A DNA stretch of 64,000 nucleotides from contig CM029634.1 of the NCBI GenBank assembly GCA_017311315.1, positions 25,337,339 through 25,401,338 on the forward strand, in the 5' to 3' direction. Within the stretch, counting starts at the first letter, position 1; every line of letters begins with the position of its first letter. Below are positions 9,901 through 20,720 of the stretch, piece after piece. Origin of the DNA: Dendrocalamus latiflorus. Taxonomy: Eukaryota > Streptophyta > Magnoliopsida > Poales > Poaceae. Position numbers and translations under genes: made by a program. The notes under the pieces were generated by a model that had not been told where the DNA came from, did not search any database, and was given only the letters and a program-made list of their open reading frames with translations.

Positions 9901-12900
9901 TCCATTACCAATGTTCAAACAAATCATTCATCAAAACATTTAGCAAAAATGCTACTCATTTGAGCATTATTACATTGATTTGCTACGCTAAGCATTTGCT
10001 AGTATTTAAAAATTCAACAGATGTAATACTAACTCATTATTGAGTCAAAGGGATATCCTAAGTTGACAATGGTACAAGGTAAACAATTTTCAATGGAAGG
10101 TATAACAAATTGGGTATTTAACTAAATTTTCTAAATCAAATTATCACTTGATATGACATAAGCATGCAATAATTTAAAATAACTACCTAATCATTTTATA
10201 AATCATTTGAGCAAGTTGATCAAAGAAAACTTGCAAAACATAGGATCAAAATGATCAAAGGAGACTTGCCTTCCTGTGCTGGGTTGAAATTTTCCGGAGC
10301 TTGCTCTTGAAATTCTTCGGACAAATCGGTCTCTACACGTAAATCAAGAAATCCAAATAAATAAAATAAAATAGAAAAATTCAAAAATTGAAACTAAATA
10401 TACCAATTGAAAGATTAGAATTTTAGATGAATTTAGAAATTTGAATGGATCAATTTGGATTTAAAATGAGAAAGTTATGGCTTCCGGAAGATTAAAACTA
10501 GGGAAAAAGGAAAAAACCTAGTTTCGGGAATTATTTTTGTACTGAGAAATATGATTTATGACGTCATCAATTTTCGAATTTTCTGAGCGGGAATTATTAT
10601 TTGAATGACGGGTGGGTCCGGTCTACCGTGAACCGGATCCACGGACCACGGGGTTCGCCGACGTGGCGCACCGGCCACATGGCGCCACGCGGGTGTGAGG
10701 TGGCGGCCACGCGGGCACAACCGGCCGACGTGGAGGCCACGCGGGCGCACGCGCAGCCGCACGGGGAGATGGCCGGCCGGCGGCCTCGCCGGCGGCCGGC
10801 GGCCGGAGGCGGGGCGGCGAGCGGCGGCGGGGTGAGGAGAGGCGGCGGCGGCTTACCGACGGCGGCGGGGAGGGGCGGGCGGTCGGCGGCGAGGGGAGGT
10901 GGGAGGCCGGCGGTGGTGGAACTTGGGCGGCGGCGGAAGATGGCCGGAACGGCGGCGACCGGCGGCGGGGAGGGGCGGCGCACGGCGGCGGGGTGGCGGC
11001 CGAACGGGAGGGGAGGAGCGGTGGTGAGAGGAAGGCCAAATGGAAGGAGGAACACCGGAGTTTAACTTTTATAGGTGGAGAAAAAGAGATGAAAAGCCCG
11101 CGATTTAGAGAGGATTAAAGGGATGATGCGGCCGGCCATGAGTGGGGATTGATGAGGGCAATTGATTGCGCAAACGCTCGGAGTTTAAAGGGCAAGAAAC
11201 GGCCGGATTTAAGAGCTCCATTTTCGGGTTAATGGAGGTGGAGAGAGAGGGTGGGAGGAGGAAGAAGAAGAGGTTGAAGATGGATATGACATGTGGGTCC
11301 CATGTGTAATAGAGAGGAGAGGAAGTGAAGGGGTACGGGCCGTCGGATTTGCGACACGTGGCAAGTGAGTGTATGAGAGGCTTTGGATTTTATGAAGGGG
11401 TAAGTTGTGGTGGATGGCTAGGATTAAAACGTGGAGAGAGATGGATTTCATCTGAGGGCGACACGTGGCGGCTAGGGATATATTGATTTTTATTTTCGGA
11501 TTTAATTTCAGGAATTACTAGAAACTTTATTAATACTTCGAAAAATAATATTTAATGTCTAAAAATTCCAGAAAAATAATAGAATATTCCTGGAAGTATT
11601 TTAAACTTTAATAAAATATTTTTAATCTCAGATTTGAATTTAATAACTTTATAAAATACTTTTTAACTTTGAAAATTGATTTTAAATTCTAGAAAATTCT
11701 CAATAATTCCTTAAAAATTTAGGGAAGGCTAGGGAAAATATAATAAACTATTTTTGGCTTTAATAAAATATTTTAAACACATTTTCTTGCTTTAAAATTT
11801 TAAATAAACTCCAAATAAATCCGAATAAATCCAGATAAGACTCAAATACATTAAAATAATTAATAAAATTTTACAGAAAGCGAAAATTTGGGATGTGACA
11901 AGAAGAATGTATGTGACAGTTTGATTGGTCTCTTACTGAACATTCCTGACAAAACAAAGGATGGTGTTAACGCAAGGCGTGACTTGGTCGCTATGAACAT
12001 CAGGACCGAGTTAGCACCGATAGAGAACGATAAAGGCCAGACCTACCTTCCCCCAGCATGTTACACTCTGTCTAAGTCCGAGAGAACTGAATTGTGCCAG
12101 TCCTTAAATGGTGTGAAAGTTCCATCCGGTCACTCGACAAGCATGAAGAAACTTGTTTCCATGGAACATTTGAAATTGATTGGCATGAAGTCTCACGACT
12201 GTCATGTGCTAATGACTCAAATGCTACCTGTTGCAATTAGAAGTATTTTGCCGAACAAGGTTCGAGTGACAATCATAAGGCTATGCTATTTCTTCAACGC
12301 AATTGCTCAAAAGGTCATTGATCCGGATGGACTAGATGCTCTCCAAACCGAGGTGGTGACAGCTCTATGTCATCTAGAGATGTATTTTCCTCCATCATTT
12401 TTTGATATCATGGTTCATCTCATTGTCCACCTTGTGAAAGAGATAAAAATATGTGGCCCCGTATTTCTACGTCATATGTACCCTTTCGAGAGGTACATGG
12501 GAATTCTGAAGTCCTATGTACGCAATCGATCTCGACCGGAGGGTAGCATCATCGAAGGTTATACAACAGAAGAGGTCATTGAATTCTGCATCGGCTACAT
12601 GGCTTAGGTAGAGCCGATAGGTGTACCTCTATCTCGTCACGAGGGGAGGTTAGAGGGTATCGGGACTATTGGGAGGAAAGCAATAACTCCGGATCAACAT
12701 ACGTATGCTCAAGCCCATTTCATGGTTTTACAACACATGACTGAAGTGACCCCATATATTGAAGAGCACAAGGACATGCTACGTCAGGAGAATGCAGGCC
12801 AGTCAGAAGTTTGGATCACGAGACAACACAACCGTCAGTTCAACGAATGGTTCAAGGCGCAATTGACTAGGAGGTCGTCAAGTGAAACACTACAATGGTT

Positions 12901-13462
12901 GGCAAAAGGGCCAAAATTTACAATTGTGACATGGCAAGCATACGACATTAATGGCTACACATTTTATACAACAGATCAAGATAGAAAGAGCACAGTGCAG
13001 AACTCAGGTGTCCGCATAGATGCCTATGATGCGCACGGCAGTACCGTTGGCCCAAGCTCGTACTACGGGCTTGTAGAGGAGATTTGGGAGCTTGACTACA
13101 TAATTTTCAAAATTCCTCTATTTCGGTGCCGTTGGGTCCAACTTCCACGGGGTGTAAAGGTTGACAAGTACGGCGTCACTACCCTGGACCTCGAATGTGT
13201 AGGATACAAAGACGAACCATTCGTACTCGCGAGGCAAGTTGTTCAAGTATTTTATGTAACCAACCCGGCAAATAAGAAGCACCATGTAGTTCTTCAGGGA
13301 AAAAGAAGGATTGTCGGGGTTGAGAATGTTGTGGATGAGGAAGAGTACAATCAATTTGATGATTTGCCTCCATTCGGACACGGCATCAGGCTCGAGGAAG
13401 AACAAGGCGATGAAGCAAGCTATATGCGTGTCGATCATTGTGAAGGGCTTTATTTAAAATGA
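6946..13462 (+). pseudogene. CACTA transposase (TNPD/tnp2 type), broken and split by a solo LTR
   Basis: The start at 6946 gives MDRSWMY, the usual beginning of this family. Residues about 1-80 match the transposase-associated domain, followed by the tnp2-type catalytic region (about 7400-8600 and 11906-12330), then DUF4218-like (12330-12700) and DUF4216-like (12900-13300) regions. Four lesions are seen: a one-base deletion in the C run at 7758-7761, a TGA where Trp is expected at 8160-8162, the 3.3-kb solo LTR at 8601-11900, and TAG at 12605-12607. Across the LTR the frame continues exactly if one AGAAG copy is removed. No introns are evident. The protein would cut and join the element ends in the nucleus; this copy cannot make it. 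Confidence 0.92.
8601..11900 (-). mobile_element. Solo LTR, 3.3 kb, gypsy-like, inside the transposase gene
   Basis: The insert begins TGTGAGACCC and ends GGGATGTGACA (TG...CA), flanked by AGAAG at 8596-8600 and 11901-11905. No gag or pol domain is present, so it is a solo LTR left by recombination between two LTRs. The minus orientation is inferred because its reverse complement begins TGTCACATCCCAAA, like the plus-strand LTR starts at 59546 and 61131, and shares the GGCAAGTC...TTTGATTAT-type end region with them. It contains a very GC-rich block (10600-11040) whose overlapping open frames on both strands are compositional artefacts. I see no gene in it. Confidence 0.92.
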
Positions 13463-13671
13463 TATAGCCAAAGTGTAATAAATGATATTGGTTATGCTTG
13501 TGTTTTTCATAAATGTATCTATGTTATATAGCCAAAGTGATATTGGTTATTCCATTGTAATTGTAAAATGACTAAGGAACTAAGAAATAGTTATATTTAT
13601 GGTTATGCTTGCGTTTTTCATAAATGTATCTATGTTCCATATTGTAATTGTAAAATGACATAGGAACCTAG
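13463..13671 (+). repeat. CACTA spacer with two direct repeats after the transposase gene
   Basis: The words GTTTTTCATAAATGTATCTATG and CATTGTAATTGTAAAATGAC-type sequence each occur twice about 110-115 bases apart, giving a degenerate tandem duplication. It probably contains the transposase gene's 3' UTR and polyadenylation region; AATAAA-like words (GTAATAAATG near 13477) are present. Confidence 0.6.
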
Positions 13672-13845
13672 CTAGCTGCGGGTATTTATAGTGAACTATC
13701 ACAGGTGGTTTATCAAAAGAAACCGTCTGTGATAATACATCACAGATGGTTCTATAAATATAACCGTCTGTGATAATGTCATATCACAGACGGTTATATT
13801 GATAGAACCGTCTGTGATAGCTCATCTTTAAATACCCGCAGCTAG
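13672..13845. promoter_or_regulatory. Palindromic intergenic element with divergent TATA-like boxes
   Basis: Perfect 17-base inverted arms CTAGCTGCGGGTATTTA (13672-13688) and TAAATACCCGCAGCTAG (13829-13845) enclose three palindromic pairs of the ACAGACGGTT motif. Each arm contains a TATA-like TTTAAATA/TATTTATA word facing outward. It lies between the two genes of the element, about 0.9 kb before the second gene's start, so it may be that gene's promoter with binding sites for the element's own DNA-binding protein. It could instead be a small foldback insertion. Confidence 0.5.
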
Positions 13846-13910
13846 GTCTGCGGAGTCCGCTCTAGCGCAGTCTCTTGTCTCCACCCTGCAGTGCCCCTGC
13901 TAGCTAGGTT

Positions 13911-14215
13911 TTGCTCCCTCCCACCGCCGCTCCCTCCCGATGCCGCCGTTCCCTCCCGACGCCGCTCCCTCCCGACGCCGCCGGTCCCTCCCGACGCCGC
14001 CGGTCCCTCCCGTCGCCGCTCCCTCCCGACGCCGCCGTTCCCTCCCGACGCCGCTCCCTCCCGACGCCGCCGGTCCCTCCCGACGCCGCTCCCTCCCGAC
14101 GCCGCCGGTCCCTCCCGTCGCCGCTCCCTCCCGACGCCGCCGGTCCTTCCCGACGCCGCCGTTCCCTCCCGACGCTGCCGTTCCCTCCCGACGCCGCCGG
14201 TCCCTCCCGACGCCG
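13911..14215 (+). repeat. GC-rich minisatellite (CCCTCCCGACGCCGC units)
   Basis: Units of about 15-18 bases such as CCCTCCCGACGCCGCCGGT are repeated about 17 times with small changes. Long open frames occur in several frames on both strands, which is expected for this composition and does not indicate a gene. It lies in the region expected to be the 5' leader of the second CACTA gene. Confidence 0.85.
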
Positions 14216-14440
14216 CTTTATATGCTTCACATGTTATATGCTTCACATGAATTTTATGTTATATGCTTCACATGTTATATGCTTCACATGAATTTTATGT
14301 TATATGCTTCACATGTTAGCTTTATGTTATATGCTTCACATGAATTTTATGTTATATGCTTCACATGTTATATGCTTCACATTTTATATGCTTCACATGT
14401 ATTTTATGTTATATGCTTCACATGTATTTTATGTAGCATA
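14216..14440 (+). repeat. AT-rich tandem repeat (TTATATGCTTCACATG units)
   Basis: The word ATATGCTTCACATG recurs about ten times, alternating with AATTTTATGTT or TATTTTATGTT spacers. It follows the GC-rich minisatellite directly. From 14441 to 14719 there is ordinary AT-rich leader sequence with two partly similar CATAGCTCACT words. Confidence 0.85.
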
Positions 14441-14719
14441 TAATATATGCTGCAGTTGTTTAGCTCACTGTAGGCACTTCATAGAACCTTGTAACAATAA
14501 TATATGATGCACTTGTTAGCTGCAAAGTCTATTTAGAAGGCCCATAGCTCACTGCAATTAGTTAATCGTTAGAACTTTGTCAAAGGGCATAAAGCAAGAG
14601 ACACACTCCAGTGTATCTTGTTCAATGAACTTGATGCACTGGTTTGTGTCACTTGATTCATAGAACTTTGACAAGCTGGGTCCATAGCTCACTTCAGTTA
14701 GTTTTTTCTTAGAAGAGAG

Positions 14720-17700
14720 ATGGCGTCCGCACAGTCTTCGTCGTCGTCATCTGGGTCTCACGCTCCCAAGACTGCGAAATCTAAACGTGGCCGAGGAGTA
14801 TCGAAAAGGCCAGAGGGCCGAATGACCATCACGGTGGTCTCTCCGAATGGGGTCCCTCTGGAACCGACGAAAGCAGCGTCATCATTTCGGACTACCTGCG
14901 GGATAATTGGAAGGCAACGGGTCCCCATCACCATAGCAAGCTGGAAAGATTTGACAAAGGATCACAAAAATCAGCTATGGGAGGAACTTACAAATTCGTT
15001 CGAGATCCCAGCAGAAGCACATGGACTCGTGCAACGGCAGGCGCTCCTCGCGATGGGAAAAGCATGGAAGAATTTTAAGAGCACTCTTGTGACGAAGTAC
15101 GTGGCCGAGGATGTCACGCCCTTCACGAAGTATCCTTTCGTGTCGCCGGAAACATGGGAGGCCTTTGTGCAGATGAAGACAACGACCGAATTTGTACAAC
15201 AAAGTGCGGCGCACAAGGATCTCCAGTCACAAAACACGCACCCTCACAGACTCGGCACTGCTGGGTACGCGGGTAAAATCCCGCAATGGAGGATGCAGGA
15301 TGAGGTCGCAATCCGATCGGAGGCCTCTCCGCCATTTGCCGGGATCGCAAACGAGCGCGCTCGAAACTGGTTAAGAGAGAGGTCATCAACCACATCTTCG
15401 TGTGTCTCTTTCAAAAACCCCGCAGATGAGGAAGTGTCCCAACGCACGGTAAAATATGTTAAACAACATAGTTGTTAACACCTCTTGAAATTCATGGGTT
15501 CAAAAATAACATGATTAATTGCCTCTTGCAGCAATCATTGACTACCGAATCTTCTCGTGGCTCCTTTGAAGATTATAGGGAGATAGATTTACTATCACAG
15601 GCCTTGGGAAACAAGGAGCACCCAGGTCGCACACGAGGCATGGGGGTTTATGTACCTTGGAGGCACGGATTTCCAGATTACTCCGACACATATAGGAGTA
15701 GGAAGAGATCCAAGGCGTACCGCAGCGAACAAATAAAACAGGAGCTTCGTGCTCAACTTGAGGAACAACTATCTGCCTCACTTCAAGAGCAGACTGCCTC
15801 ACTTCGAGGAGAGATAGATTCGTTGCGGGAAGAACTGAGACAAGTCCGCAACCAATCGCAACCCACTCCTAGTATTGCGGTACCCAGTCCCCCTCAACGT
15901 CGCAGTAGCTGCGCGTCCACACCAATTTCTGAACATAGCGACGACCACTTACGTATTGATGACATTCAGGTAATGTACCTCTTTAGAATGGTACATAGAT
16001 CTCTCTGGTGGACGCCTTAACTCATCTCTTGTATCGTTATGTAGGAGCCCATCCCTTGCAGCCTCAGTGTCAGGCTTGTTGGCTCTATTCCCGTTGACGC
16101 TGGGCGCGGCATGGTGTATCCATTGCTGCCAGGGACGCTGGTGCACGGTGTACAAGTAGACACCGGTTTCATAAAGGTCCAGGTGGACATGATTAATGAT
16201 ATTTTTAAATCCGTCCCTCTTGAGAAGCCCCCAAACGAAGAGATTAAGACATTAGGGGATGCTGTCCACACATTCATTCAGTGGCCCAAGAGGGACATCG
16301 TCCTCGACATGTCCGTGCCACAATCTTCACATCCAGTGGCCCAAGAGGGACGTCGCCTTGGACCTGGCACATCGGCTCCGGTGGCTCCACCTCCACCTCC
16401 AAATCCAGTAAAGTCTGTTGCATCGGCTCCCGCCGAGACGCCACCGAGAACATATCATAAGCGAGGCTCCAAGGCCTCCAAGGCTCATGCGAAGAAAATT
16501 AAGCCGGGTCCCGTGCCATGGAAGTTTATTCTAGGAGTGTCGTTGGTGCCCAATTCACAATTACGCCAGCTTGGTATGATTTGCAATACATTGCATGCCT
16601 GGTACATGGAGAAGTCCAACATGAAGCCAAACCGGCAGAGTGCATTCACTGTGAAATATAACGAGACGCATTTCCTCCATGACTTGGGCTACATCGTCGT
16701 GACATTCGAAGATTTATTCTTACTATTCAATCTCGACGAACTCGACGCCTCACTTCTACGATGCTGGACACTGTAAGTGTACTGTACAATGAAGTTCTAC
16801 ATTCACGTTATACAGATAAATGTCATTACTCTTTCTTTATGTATAGATACATGATCCAACAAGCCCGGAAATTGCGACGACCAGTGGGTTTCCTCGACCC
16901 TCACTTGGTCTCCGAGCAATCTATCAACGCAGATGCATCCTTCACGGAAGGTTACATAACGAGGGGATTGATTGCTCACACCGACAAGGAGTACGTCATG
17001 GTACCCTTCAACCAAGGGTAAGTGCTTCACTAGTTGCCACACATATGTTTCATTTGTACTTTACATGCAGCATGAACTTAGGATTAATCACTATGGCGAC
17101 ACATATGACTAGGAATCACTGGATTTTGATTGTGATTGTACCAAAGTGGAGCAAGGTAATATACCTTGATTCCCTCCTTAGGAGCAACCACGACTTCAGT
17201 CGTGTGCAAGAAGTACTTAACAGGTAAACTCATTTCCTCCATACATAACTCTATTGTAATATTTCTTTTGTTTGCCACGGCCGAGGCTAAGTTTTTTGAA
17301 TCACGTAGGGCGTTTGCCAAATATGTTGCCCAAGGAGGAACACACGACAAATCCAGTGACACGCTACGACACAACACGCGATTTCCGGTACCCGCTACAA
17401 CACAACAATCCTATATCATACTTTGTAATAATGCCTCTAGAATTGACAATACCGATGTATGTAATTCTATTTTTGCAGTGCCACCAGCAGCTACAGGGCA
17501 ACGTATGTGGATTCTACGTTTGCCGCCATATGATGGAAATCATGGGTACTAAGATCAATGATCCAGAGGTTTGTCAGGTCCTTCCAATAATTATTATTTT
17601 CTGATTATATTACACACACATGCTAATTAATGACTTAACATTGCTCCTAGCGACAGCGGGTGAACTTCGACGGAAGTGCATATGATCTTGACAATCTCGT

Positions 17701-17788
17701 CGATATTCGTGCAATCATCTCCCAATTCTTGCTAGCAGAGGTCATAAATAAGAGGGGAGAGTTCCACGCCGGCGATGGTGATAATTAG
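14720..17788 (+). CDS. Second CACTA gene: transposase_24-like region fused to a Ulp1-like cysteine protease, apparently intact
   Basis: Eight exons join without a stop: 14720-15448, 15532-15969, 16045-16772, 16847-17017, 17071-17223, 17309-17387, 17479-17568 and 17651-17788, each with GT and AG borders, giving about 841 residues. The seventh could instead end at 17577. An early basic Ser-rich stretch is followed by a region like the Transposase_24 (Ptta/En/Spm) family (about residues 75-130), a coiled coil (about 310-355, exon 2), a Pro-rich linker, and a C-terminal C48 peptidase domain. The triad is visible as His about 705 (NHWILIVI), Asp about 722 (YLDSL) and Cys about 779 (GNVCGFYVC). Ulp1 proteases process SUMO; what this transposon-borne one cuts is unknown. 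The N-terminal half may bind the subterminal repeats. The gene is more intact than its neighbour. Confidence 0.85.
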
Positions 17789-18047
17789 ATGTTGAAACAT
17801 TGGATTCAACTGTACAAATCAAACAATTCCTTCAATTGAATTCATTTGTCAGATTTTGTGTAACAATTTTCATTCTATATATGTGATATTGTTACATTCA
17901 TCTGTGTATCGAATTTTGTTGTAATTTACTATGAGTTGCAATTAACTTATATCTGTCATTTATCTGTAATCTGCTTGCTTTCAGAGGGCATGGTTAGCAT
18001 ATCCTGAGGCTAGCCAAGAAACAACATATAAAATGGATGATGCACTT

Positions 18048-18645
18048 GGTATCACAGACGGTTCGTTGTTAAAAACCGTCTGTGATACCATATCACAGAC
18101 GGTTTCAAAGAGTGCCGTCTGTGGTGTGACTGATATCACAGACGGCTTTTACTACTGACCGTCTGTGATATACACAATATCACAGACGGTTAGTAATACA
18201 AACCGTCTGTGATATTGTGTATATCACAGACGGTCTTGATTACTAACCGTCTGTGATAGGCGAGTATCACAGACGGTTTTTTATAAACAACCATCAGTGA
18301 TACTCGTCTATCACACACGGTTAGTAATCAAGACCGTCTGTGATATACACAATATCACAGACGGTTAGTACTACAAACCGTCTGTGATATTGTGTATATC
18401 ACAGACGGTCTTGATTACTAACCGTCTGTGATAGACGAGTATCACCGACGGTTGTTTATAAAAAACCGTCTGTGATACTCGCCTATCACAGACGGTTAGT
18501 AATCAAGACCGTCTGTAATGTTTTTATCACAGACGGCTCGGGAACCGTCTGTGATAACCACCAACTATCACTGACACCTAAACACTGACGGTTCAGGAAC
18601 CGTCTGTGATGACGGTTCCGAACCGTCTGTGATAGGGCTGTCTGT
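18048..18645. repeat. CACTA 3' subterminal repeat array with higher-order repeat
   Basis: About 14 palindromic pairs of ACAGACGGTT lie next to the right end. A block of about 180 bases containing GATATACACAATATCACAG recurs at about 18158 and 18338, and parts also recur in inverted orientation between them. Such density and symmetry could give strong stem-loops. The 17789-18047 stretch before it is an AT-rich 3' UTR-like spacer with no gene. Confidence 0.88.
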
Positions 18646-18652
18646 AGCAGTG

Positions 18653-20129
18653 TAATAAAGTCTGGGACTTGGAAATTATTCCTAAAGGAGCCAAAACAGT
18701 AGGCTGTAAATGGGTCTACAAGACAAAGCATGACTCCCAAGGGAATGTAGAAAGATACAAAGCGCGACTTGTGGTAAAAGGCTTTACACAATGAGAAGGG
18801 ATTGATTACAATGAGACCTTTTCTCCAGTCTCATGTAAAGATTTCTTCAGAATCATAATGGCATTAGTAGCACATTATGATTTAGAGTTACATCAGATGG
18901 ATGTAAAGACGGCATTTCTTAATGGGGATTTGGAGGAAAATGTTTACATGGCACAACCGAAAGGTTTTGTCATGGAAGGAAATGAAAGAATGGGATGCCG
19001 CCTAAAGAAATCAATTTATGGGTTAAAACAAGCTTCAAGACAGTGGTACTTGAAGTTTGACAGTACAATAAGAAAATTTGGGTTTAAATAGAATGTAGAG
19101 GACAACTGTGTTTATGCAAAGTTTAAAGATGGGAAGTTTATCTTCCTAATCCTTTATGTGGATGATATCCTACTGGCTAGTAGTGATATCAGTCTGCTAC
19201 TGGAGACAAAGAAGTTTTTGTCCTCAAACTTTGATATGAAAGATCTTGGTGAAGCTTCGTTCGTTCTAGGGATCGAAATTCACCGGGATAGAAACAAAGG
19301 GATATTGGGACTGTCACAAAAGGCATACATAGAGAAAGTCTTAAAGAAATTTGGTATGCATAAATGTAGTCCTTCACCTGCACCTATAGTCAAGGGCGAC
19401 AGATATGGGGATTTTCAATGCCCCAGGAACCAGTATGAGATCGATCAAATGAAAGCGGTTCCATATGCTTCAGCTGTCGGAAGCTTACAGTATGCTCAAG
19501 TATGCACACGCCCTGACTTAGCATTTGTTACCGGGTTACTTGGCAGATTCCAGAGCAATCCTGGAATAGAACATTGGAAATTGATAAAGAAAGTCTTGCG
19601 TTATTTGCAAGGAACAAAAGGCCTCATGATGACATACAGAAGATCAGATTCACTCCATGTAGTGGGGTATACAGATTCTGATTTTGCGGGAGATGATAGA
19701 AAGTCTACATCCGGATATGTGTTCACTCTCGCTGGAGGAGCTATATCGTGGAAAAGCTCAAAGCAAACCGTCACTACATCGTCCACAATGTATGCCGAGT
19801 TTGTAGCATGTTATGAGGCTACGGGGCAGGTGAACTGGCTAAAGAAGTTCATACCCGGTTTAAAAGTGGTTGACGACATCAATAGACCACTTAAGTTGTA
19901 CTGCGATAATGAACCCGCAGTAACGTATGCCCACAACAATAAGTCAAGTGGTGCTGCCAAACACATTGACATAAAGTACTATGTTGTGAAAGATAAAGTT
20001 CGGGATCAAATTATAAGTCTTGAGCATATAAGTACCGCAAAGATGTTAGCAGATCCGCTTACTAAAGGCTTACCACCCAACGTGTTCAGAGAACATGTAG
20101 CCGGCATGGGTTTAAGGGAAAACCTATGA
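18653..20129 (+). pseudogene. Copia reverse transcriptase and RNase H, 3' part of broken polyprotein
   Basis: This continues the frame that is cut at 3137. The RT start region (K-V-W-D-L), the YVDD catalytic box at about 19154-19165, and the RNase H motifs (GYTDSDFAGD near 19665, KHIDIKY near 19960, ending ADPLTKGLP) are in the expected order. In-frame stops are TGA at 18792-18794 and TAG at 19089-19091, both in otherwise well-conserved RT sequence, so they are point mutations. The last codon is TGA at 20127-20129. It would copy the element RNA into DNA; this copy cannot. Confidence 0.92.
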
Positions 20130-20305
20130 TTCCTGGACTAAAAGATGGCCCAAAAGATTAAAGTAACTATTTCAGAACAAGAGAGGTGTATTGTAGCTGT
20201 TGAATCTATCGGCGATTGACCGTGACGATGAGACATGTTCTATGCACTAATCTGTGATGAAATGAGTAAAGTCAAAAGTAATTAAAGATAAAGTATAGAT
20301 TGAGA

Positions 20306-20318
20306 TCAAGGGGGAGAA
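20306..20318 (+). other. Polypurine tract of the copia element
   Basis: The purine run CAAGGGGGAGAA just before the TGTTAGAATG start of the 3' LTR is the expected plus-strand primer for copia reverse transcription. The 20130-20305 stretch before it is a short 3' untranslated region. Confidence 0.8.
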
Positions 20319-20720
20319 TGTTAGAATGACCTCAGCCGATTAGCCCAACGGCTAATCGGGCCTTGATCCACGCCCTGATCGGGGGCGCCCAGTCCATCTC
20401 ATGGCTGGTGGGCCCCCGTCGCGCTGCGCAATATATAAAGGGGTGGGGGCCGGCGGCTCTAGTTACGAGGTTGGCCTGAGCCGTACATCCCCACCGACAC
20501 ACAAACCCTAGACCGATCTAGAGGGGGCGCAGTCAGCGGCGGGAAGCTCCATCGCCGTCCATCGTCACCGGATCTACGCCGCCGCCGACGCCACCGTCTT
20601 CTTCTCCAACCGTCGCTGCCCGTGCGCAGACTTCACCGCCGAACCCGAGATGGCTAGCTCCTCCTCCACGCAATCAGACGGTCGGTACCCTCTCCCTCTC
20701 TTCCTTCCCCCTCAGATCTA
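20319..20720 (+). repeat. 3' LTR of the copia element (right end uncertain)
   Basis: It begins TGTTAGAATGACC directly after the polypurine tract. A good TATA box (AATATATAAAGG, about 20430-20441) is followed by a GC-rich transcribed leader. The end could not be set, because the 5' LTR is outside the window and no clear CA plus duplication was recognised. The LTR may be truncated or extend past 20720. Confidence 0.65.

Larger units (their letters stand above)
3138..18652 (+). mobile_element. CACTA (En/Spm) DNA transposon, 15.5 kb, TSD TAA
   Basis: The left end starts CACTACTATAAAATGGC and the right end reads, on the other strand, CACTGCTACAGACAGCC, so both begin CACT and are imperfect inverted repeats. 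TAA at 3135-3137 and 18653-18655 is the expected 3-bp duplication, and the copia frame is restored in phase without the element. Many copies of ACAGACGGTT in both orientations fill the subterminal regions, the usual transposase-binding design of this superfamily. It carries a broken tnp2-type transposase gene and a second gene with a Ulp1-like protease domain. Since the main transposase is dead, it can move only if helped in trans. Confidence 0.95.
1..20720 (+). mobile_element. Ty1/copia LTR retrotransposon, 5' LTR off-window, split by a CACTA element
   Basis: The order leader, gag, protease, integrase (1-3137), then reverse transcriptase and RNase H (18653-20129), polypurine tract and 3' LTR is that of Ty1/copia (integrase before RT). 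The reading frame resumes in phase after removing 3138-18655, that is the CACTA element plus one TAA duplication. Four in-frame stops show it is inactive. The 5' LTR and primer-binding site are not in the window, so its left end is unknown. The right end of the 3' LTR is also uncertain; 20720 is only a guess. Family naming below the copia level was not attempted. Confidence 0.9.

Noticed and set aside
10597..11065. Overlapping Arg/Pro/Ala-rich open frames of 138-154 codons on both strands
   Set aside because: They lie in the GC-rich part of a solo LTR; simultaneous open frames on both strands are expected from composition and none has a recognisable domain.
13842..14443. Long open frames in five frames near the second CACTA gene
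   Set aside because: They follow the minisatellite and AT-rich tandem repeats; unit length is a multiple of three, which removes stops.
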